64,000 nt of DNA, from positions 5,332,001-5,396,000 of the forward strand of contig NZ_AP017313.1 in NCBI RefSeq assembly GCF_002355435.1. Reading direction: 5' to 3'. Made by a program: the position numbers and the translations under genes. This document shows positions 60,163 through 64,000 of the stretch, one piece after another (positions within the stretch are counted from its first letter, which is position 1; each line of letters starts with the position of its first letter). The notes under the pieces were generated by a model. That model had not been told where the DNA came from. It did not search any database and saw only the letters and a program-made list of their open reading frames with translations. Source of the DNA: Mucilaginibacter gotjawali. Lineage in GTDB: Bacteria > Bacteroidota > Bacteroidia > Sphingobacteriales > Sphingobacteriaceae.

Positions 60163-60377
60163 TTTGATTATATTTAATAAACAAAAGTGAACATATCGCC
60201 GATCTCTGTTTGGAACATTTGTTGGATAAGAGGCAATTTTTTCAAACGCTAACGGGACCTTCCCCAACCGACGGCCGTTTTAACACAAAAATTCTATTTA
60301 AAAGATGATGAGGAACATTTTAATTTACATTGAGCAGCATTATTTTTGATTAATTATCCCTTTTAACAAATCGATAT

Positions 60378-60587
60378 ATGGACGAACCGGATATCTACGA
60401 TCCTAAACATTGGAAGTGGTCGACATTTTATTATAACCAGGGGGATAAAAACTGGTTTGTACCGGGAAAGGAGGGTTTAGGCCTTAGGCCTAACTTTGCC
60501 CATAAATCAATTCAATTTATTTTCGGCCTCATCTTAATAATCACAACAGTATTGATTTTGTACAACTTAGATGTGCTGAAGTTTTAA
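60378..60587 (+). CDS. DUF5808-like small membrane protein
   Basis: The 69-residue protein has a hydrophilic N-terminus (DEPDIYDPKHWKWSTFYYNQGDKNWFVPGKEGLG) resembling DUF5808, followed by one hydrophobic helix (SIQFIFGLILIITTVLIL). The N-terminal half is presumably on one side of the cytoplasmic membrane. No partner is evident. It converges on the esterase gene. Confidence 0.75.
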   Translation: MDEPDIYDPKHWKWSTFYYNQGDKNWFVPGKEGLGLRPNFAHKSIQFIFGLILIITTVLILYNLDVLKF

Positions 60588-60593
60588 ACTACG

Positions 60594-61322
60594 CTACAAA
60601 TATAGCTGTACCATTTGCCGCCAGTACCGCGGGCGGTGGGCGTAATTGGCCCAGGTATAAAACTGGTTGGCAATGCCCTTGTTCCAGAGCAGCTCACTAA
60701 AATCGTGGTTGTTTTGCCAAAAGGGGTCGGTTTCGCCTATGGCCAATATAATTTCAAGCTGACGGATGGCTTTAAGCTGGTTTTCATCGGTCATATTGGC
60801 CATATATTGCTGGGGCATATTAAAATAAATATCCTCGTTATGGTAGCCATCAAACAAATCCCTGAAATCCTCTATCTGCCGGCTAAGGTCGTACCGGCCA
60901 CTCATCCCTACTGCCTTTTTAAAAATGTGGGGATGTTTTAGGGCGATGTTAAGGGCATGGTAAGCGCCCATGCTGCAGCCGGCGGTTTCAAAATAGTTGC
61001 CGTTGTTTTTTAAACGCATCAAGGGCAGCACCTCATTAAGGATATAGTTTTCGTATTGAATATGTCGGCCGATGCGCACTTCCGGGTAAACATCGCGGTT
61101 GTAAAAACTTTCGTTATCAATACTGTCAACACAAAAAAGCTGGATCTCGCCGTTGTAAAGCCGGTCGTGCAGCGAGTCAAGTACGTGCCAGTTTTCATAA
61201 TCATAAAAACGGGCCATCCGGGTAGGAAAAAACAGTACGGCGCGGCCATTATGCCCCAATATTAAAAGCTCCATGTCGCGCTGCAACACCGGGCTGTACC
61301 ATTTGTGATATTCTCGGTTCAT
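60594..61322 (-). CDS. Alpha/beta-hydrolase (esterase-like)
   Basis: The 242-residue protein has the nucleophile elbow AGCSMGAYHALNIAL, a variant of GxSxG with Cys at the first position, and PVLQRDMELLILGHNGRAVLFFP near the N-terminus. A histidine in NYAHRPRYWRQ is near the C-terminus. Members of this esterase group deacylate carbohydrates. The gene is followed by an SGNH-type gene on the same strand, so the two may form a short transcript. Confidence 0.85.
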   Translation of the reverse strand: MNREYHKWYSPVLQRDMELLILGHNGRAVLFFPTRMARFYDYENWHVLDSLHDRLYNGEIQLFCVDSIDNESFYNRDVYPEVRIGRHIQYENYILNEVLPLMRLKNNGNYFETAGCSMGAYHALNIALKHPHIFKKAVGMSGRYDLSRQIEDFRDLFDGYHNEDIYFNMPQQYMANMTDENQLKAIRQLEIILAIGETDPFWQNNHDFSELLWNKGIANQFYTWANYAHRPRYWRQMVQLYL

Positions 61323-61372
61323 TTACGGGTTGCAATATCATTACCCGACGTTAAGTTACCATAAATAAATGA

Positions 61373-61969
61373 TTAACCCATATGCAGGATGCAATTTAAA
61401 ATAATTGCACGCCACAAAGCATATCCTTTTGCACTCAGATGGAGCCCGTCGAAAGCAAACAGTTCGGGCCGGGGTTTGCCGCCCCCATCAAGCATCGGGC
61501 TAAAAACATCCACAAAATGCCAGTTGGCGGGGTAGGTATTTATTTCCTTTTCAATTAATGAATTGGTGAACCTGAAAACGTTGGCCATATGCCAGCGGGT
61601 GATGCTGGGCTTTAGGGAGATAAAATAAACAGGGATGTTGCCGAAACGGGCGTTTATTTTTACCGCCATCTCCTGGAAAAAAATAAAAACCTCTTCGGGG
61701 TGACGGCCATCGCCCAGGTCGTTATCCCCGGCATAAATAACCAGCCGTTTGGGTTGATATGGTTTCATTATCCGTTCAAAAAACCAAACGCAGGCAGCAA
61801 GTGTCGATCCGCCAAAGCCCAGGTTAACAGGCTTAAACCCAGGGAAATCTTTATCAAGGCTGCTCCATAGCCTGATAGACGAACTTCCGTAAAAAAGCGT
61901 TTCAGGTACAAAATTTAAATTTTGTGCCTTTTGTTCCAATTGTTTAACGTCATCTTCGTACCAGTACAT
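61373..61969 (-). CDS. SGNH/GDSL-type hydrolase
   Basis: The 198-residue protein carries block I as GSSSIRLWSSLD (the Ser of the GDS-like motif is replaced by GSSS), block II GFGGSTLA, block III AGDNDLGDG with the conserved Asn, and the C-terminal DGLHLSAKGY with the Asp-His pair. No signal peptide is obvious. SGNH enzymes hydrolyse O-acyl esters of sugars or lipids. With the esterase gene downstream it may deacetylate glycans. Confidence 0.88.
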   Translation of the reverse strand: MYWYEDDVKQLEQKAQNLNFVPETLFYGSSSIRLWSSLDKDFPGFKPVNLGFGGSTLAACVWFFERIMKPYQPKRLVIYAGDNDLGDGRHPEEVFIFFQEMAVKINARFGNIPVYFISLKPSITRWHMANVFRFTNSLIEKEINTYPANWHFVDVFSPMLDGGGKPRPELFAFDGLHLSAKGYALWRAIILNCILHMG

Positions 61970-62235
61970 GCGGTGTTGTTATACGGTCTTTTTTGTTTTA
62001 AAGATTGTCTTAAACGTGTGGCCGTGACAATTATGCCAAACCTAAAAATTCCGGCTGTAATCCGGGTATAAAAGTTTTAATTAAATAAATGAACCGACGC
62101 TCCGCTGTTTTTTGAATAGTCTGCTAAATACCATGCATTCAACTATTTTGGCTACTTAAATATCATTTTGTTTTTTGGGTGATTTTTAATAGCTTAGTTG
62201 CTAAGCTACGAACACAATGCAACTATTAAACTCAG
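61970..62235. other. Divergent gap between SGNH hydrolase and SASA-like gene
   Basis: The 266-bp interval holds a perfect hairpin, TAGCTTAG/CTAAGCTA with a 3-nt loop (62190-62208), 28 bp before the start of the secreted protein. The rest is AT-rich and carries the two outward promoters. The hairpin could be in the 5' UTR of the secreted protein gene. Confidence 0.4.
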
Positions 62236-64000
62236 ATGACTGAAAAAATAATTTTCATGTGTAAACTGAGTTGTTTTGCTTTGCTATTTTTCTTAGTTCA
62301 AATTATTCCTGCAAAGGCTTTTTTATTACCATCGTTAAATGCACCGGGACATTGCAAGTTGGATAATATTGTTATTCCTGAGATAAAAACAAAAGCTGAT
62401 ACAGGTCAAATCGATCATTTTATTATTGCCGGACAAAGCAACGCGGTAGGAAAAGGGGATACAACTTTTTCTCCAAAACTCGCTATTGATATTGCCAGTC
62501 AATACTGGAATGGCGCCATCAGGGCAGCTAATGACCCAATTGGCCCGATTAGTGATAGCTTATACAGGGGCAGCGCCTGGCCGGCCTTTGCCTTGCGATA
62601 TAACCAGTTAACAGGCCATAAAGTGGCCTTTGTGCAATGTGCAGTTGGCGCAACTTCGCAGGTTGCGGCAACAAAACCGGAAGTCGCCGGAACATGGGAT
62701 ACAACAGGCACTTTATTTACAACCATGATAGCCCGCAGCGACAGTTCAATGGCTGCCTTTACGACAGCAGGATACAGGGTGAATAACTGCGGGATGCTGT
62801 GGCTGCAGGGAGAACAGGACGCCGCGGGGATTGAAAATGGATCGATAACGGGTGAAGATTACTATCGGCGCGCAATTGTAATGATCAATAATTTTCATGC
62901 TCATTATGGCGCTAAGATCCCGTTTTACTTAATAAAAATAGGAGCGGAGGTAAAACCCGGCCACTACGGATTCGATACAATCAGGAACCGGCAGGAACAG
63001 CTGGCTAAAGCAGGATACGTTATTATTGTAAGCAGACTTGCTGCTTCATATATCAAAATGGGGTTGATGAACCCTATCCTAACATTAGGCAACCTGCATT
63101 ACAGTCAACAAGGTTATAACGTGATCGGTATCAATGCCGCTGAAAACGTTGTAGCGGGCTATAAAAACAACAGGTTTAACACCCCCTCCCAAAATACCGA
63201 TCTGGCAAACCTGGGCATCAGTAATGGAAAGGTATCGCCCGCATTCAATCCGAAAATCAACAGCTATGTGACTACCCTAACTACGGATACAACAAGCATC
63301 GTTCCGCCGGCTGCAGATACATCGGGTGTGGTGACGGTAAATGGCACTATTGTACCCTGGGGGGCTGTTTTACCTGTTGCAAACCTTAAATTCGGCGTAA
63401 ACACTTTTTCCGTAAGTGTTGCCGCCCCTGGCGCCAGTGCCGCCAACACTTATATACTAGCCATCAATCGCGTCCCATCCCCTGACGCCAGCCTTGCCGC
63501 ACTAACATTAAGCACAGGCAAATTAAACCCCAAATTTTCACCTGCGATCAATACGTACGTGGCTTCTACAAACAGCAACATTAACTCGATCTCGTTGACG
63601 CCAACCACAAGCGACGCAGGCACTGTCGTAACCGTAAATGGCGTTCCTGTGATGTCCGGTGTCGCTTCGGCGAATTTACCGCTAATTACCGGGGCAAACA
63701 TGATCAATATTATTATAACAGCAGCTGATGGGATCAGCACGCAAACCTATACTATTACGGTCACCCGTGCTCCTTCAGCCAACGCCAAACTTTTAAATTT
63801 AACAACAAGCAGCGGGGCTTTGATTCCGGCATTCAGCAATAACTTAACCAGTTACACGAAGGCTGTAAGTAATAATGTGGCGTCCATTATCGTTACGCCG
63901 ACGGCGGCGGATTCCACTGCTACTATCTCGGTTAACGGCGCAATAGTACCGTCCCGCAGTCCATCAGGTTATATACCGCTAATTGTCGGCGCCAATGTGA
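62236..64000 (+). CDS. Secreted sialate O-acetylesterase-like protein with cadherin-like repeats (partial)
   Basis: The frame starts at ATG 62236 and runs past the right edge (about 588 residues visible). A signal peptide (LSCFALLFFLVQIIPAKA) is followed by a SASA/DUF303-like domain (about 58-320) with GQSNAVGKG, LWLQGEQDA and LHYSQQGY. The last has Asn in place of the usual Asp before His. Then come three cadherin-like beta-sandwich repeats of about 90 residues each (for example LANLGISNGKVSPAFNPKINSY), giving a stalk. The enzyme part probably removes O-acetyl groups from sugars at the surface. More repeats or a C-terminal sorting domain may lie beyond the window. Confidence 0.85.
   Translation, partial: MTEKIIFMCKLSCFALLFFLVQIIPAKAFLLPSLNAPGHCKLDNIVIPEIKTKADTGQIDHFIIAGQSNAVGKGDTTFSPKLAIDIASQYWNGAIRAANDPIGPISDSLYRGSAWPAFALRYNQLTGHKVAFVQCAVGATSQVAATKPEVAGTWDTTGTLFTTMIARSDSSMAAFTTAGYRVNNCGMLWLQGEQDAAGIENGSITGEDYYRRAIVMINNFHAHYGAKIPFYLIKIGAEVKPGHYGFDTIRNRQEQLAKAGYVIIVSRLAASYIKMGLMNPILTLGNLHYSQQGYNVIGINAAENVVAGYKNNRFNTPSQNTDLANLGISNGKVSPAFNPKINSYVTTLTTDTTSIVPPAADTSGVVTVNGTIVPWGAVLPVANLKFGVNTFSVSVAAPGASAANTYILAINRVPSPDASLAALTLSTGKLNPKFSPAINTYVASTNSNINSISLTPTTSDAGTVVTVNGVPVMSGVASANLPLITGANMINIIITAADGISTQTYTITVTRAPSANAKLLNLTTSSGALIPAFSNNLTSYTKAVSNNVASIIVTPTAADSTATISVNGAIVPSRSPSGYIPLIVGANV

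Overview
The window looks like chromosome of a Bacteroidota bacterium, most likely a Sphingobacteriaceae member close to Mucilaginibacter or Pedobacter. The signs are promoters of the TTTG / TAnnTTTG type, a UpxY-like NusG paralogue in a glycan cluster, a fused hemC-hemD, GbsR and GlxA regulators, ThuA and GH35/DUF5597 proteins, and many palindromic intergenic repeats. This placement is inferred from gene content, not from a database search. There is no rRNA operon, prophage, conjugative element or CRISPR array. One tRNA gene (Gln, CUG anticodon) is present.

Layout. 1-14.5 kb is a surface or extracellular polysaccharide locus. A leftward operon runs wza, wzc (tyrosine autokinase), upxY-like antiterminator, asnB-like amidotransferase, GT4, wzm/wzt ABC exporter and four more glycosyltransferases; the last is cut by the window edge. 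A divergent arm carries a GT2 and a WecA/MraY-type priming transferase. 14.5-18.2 kb holds gap and pgk. 18.3-19 kb is a VapBC pair. 19-26.5 kb mixes an S15-family hydrolase, a sigma54-type response regulator with a tiny histidine-phosphoacceptor protein, an enoyl-CoA hydratase, a free-standing B12-binding domain, an amino-acid permease and a ThuA protein. 26.9-32.5 kb is a sugar-acid catabolism neighbourhood (IlvD/Edd dehydratase, SDR, GlxA-type regulator, TIM-barrel isomerase) with an unexplained small RNA gene. 32.7-41.8 kb has GbsR, tRNA-Gln, a convergent LuxR-type regulator/TPR-kinase pair, three secreted proteins, an acyltransferase and an SDR. 42-47.7 kb has QueD, a methyltransferase, DoxX, a lipoprotein, MmcQ/YjbR and a cupin, interrupted by a 1.6-kb tandem array of inverted repeats around a broken DUF559 endonuclease gene. 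47.9-49.5 kb is a GH35-like glycosidase. 50-58.6 kb is the heme cluster hemCD-hemB-hemL-[kinase-regulator-TPR protein]-hemE-hemJ. 58.7-64 kb has a second toxin-antitoxin pair, two rhodaneses with a Cys-rich membrane protein, two esterases and a secreted sialate-O-acetylesterase-like protein with cadherin-like repeats, cut by the right edge.

The two most unusual features are (i) the 181-182-bp tandem units, each an inverted pair of hairpins, arranged three on each side of a DUF559 (Vsr-like) endonuclease pseudogene, which resembles a REP/RAYT arrangement with a different enzyme; and (ii) a promoter-to-terminator transcription unit at about 30.29-30.46 kb encoding an RNA with acceptor-, D-arm- and T-arm-like parts but no anticodon arm. 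Many starts were moved to internal ATG or GTG codons, because the longest frames began at TTG triplets that lie in promoters or upstream genes.
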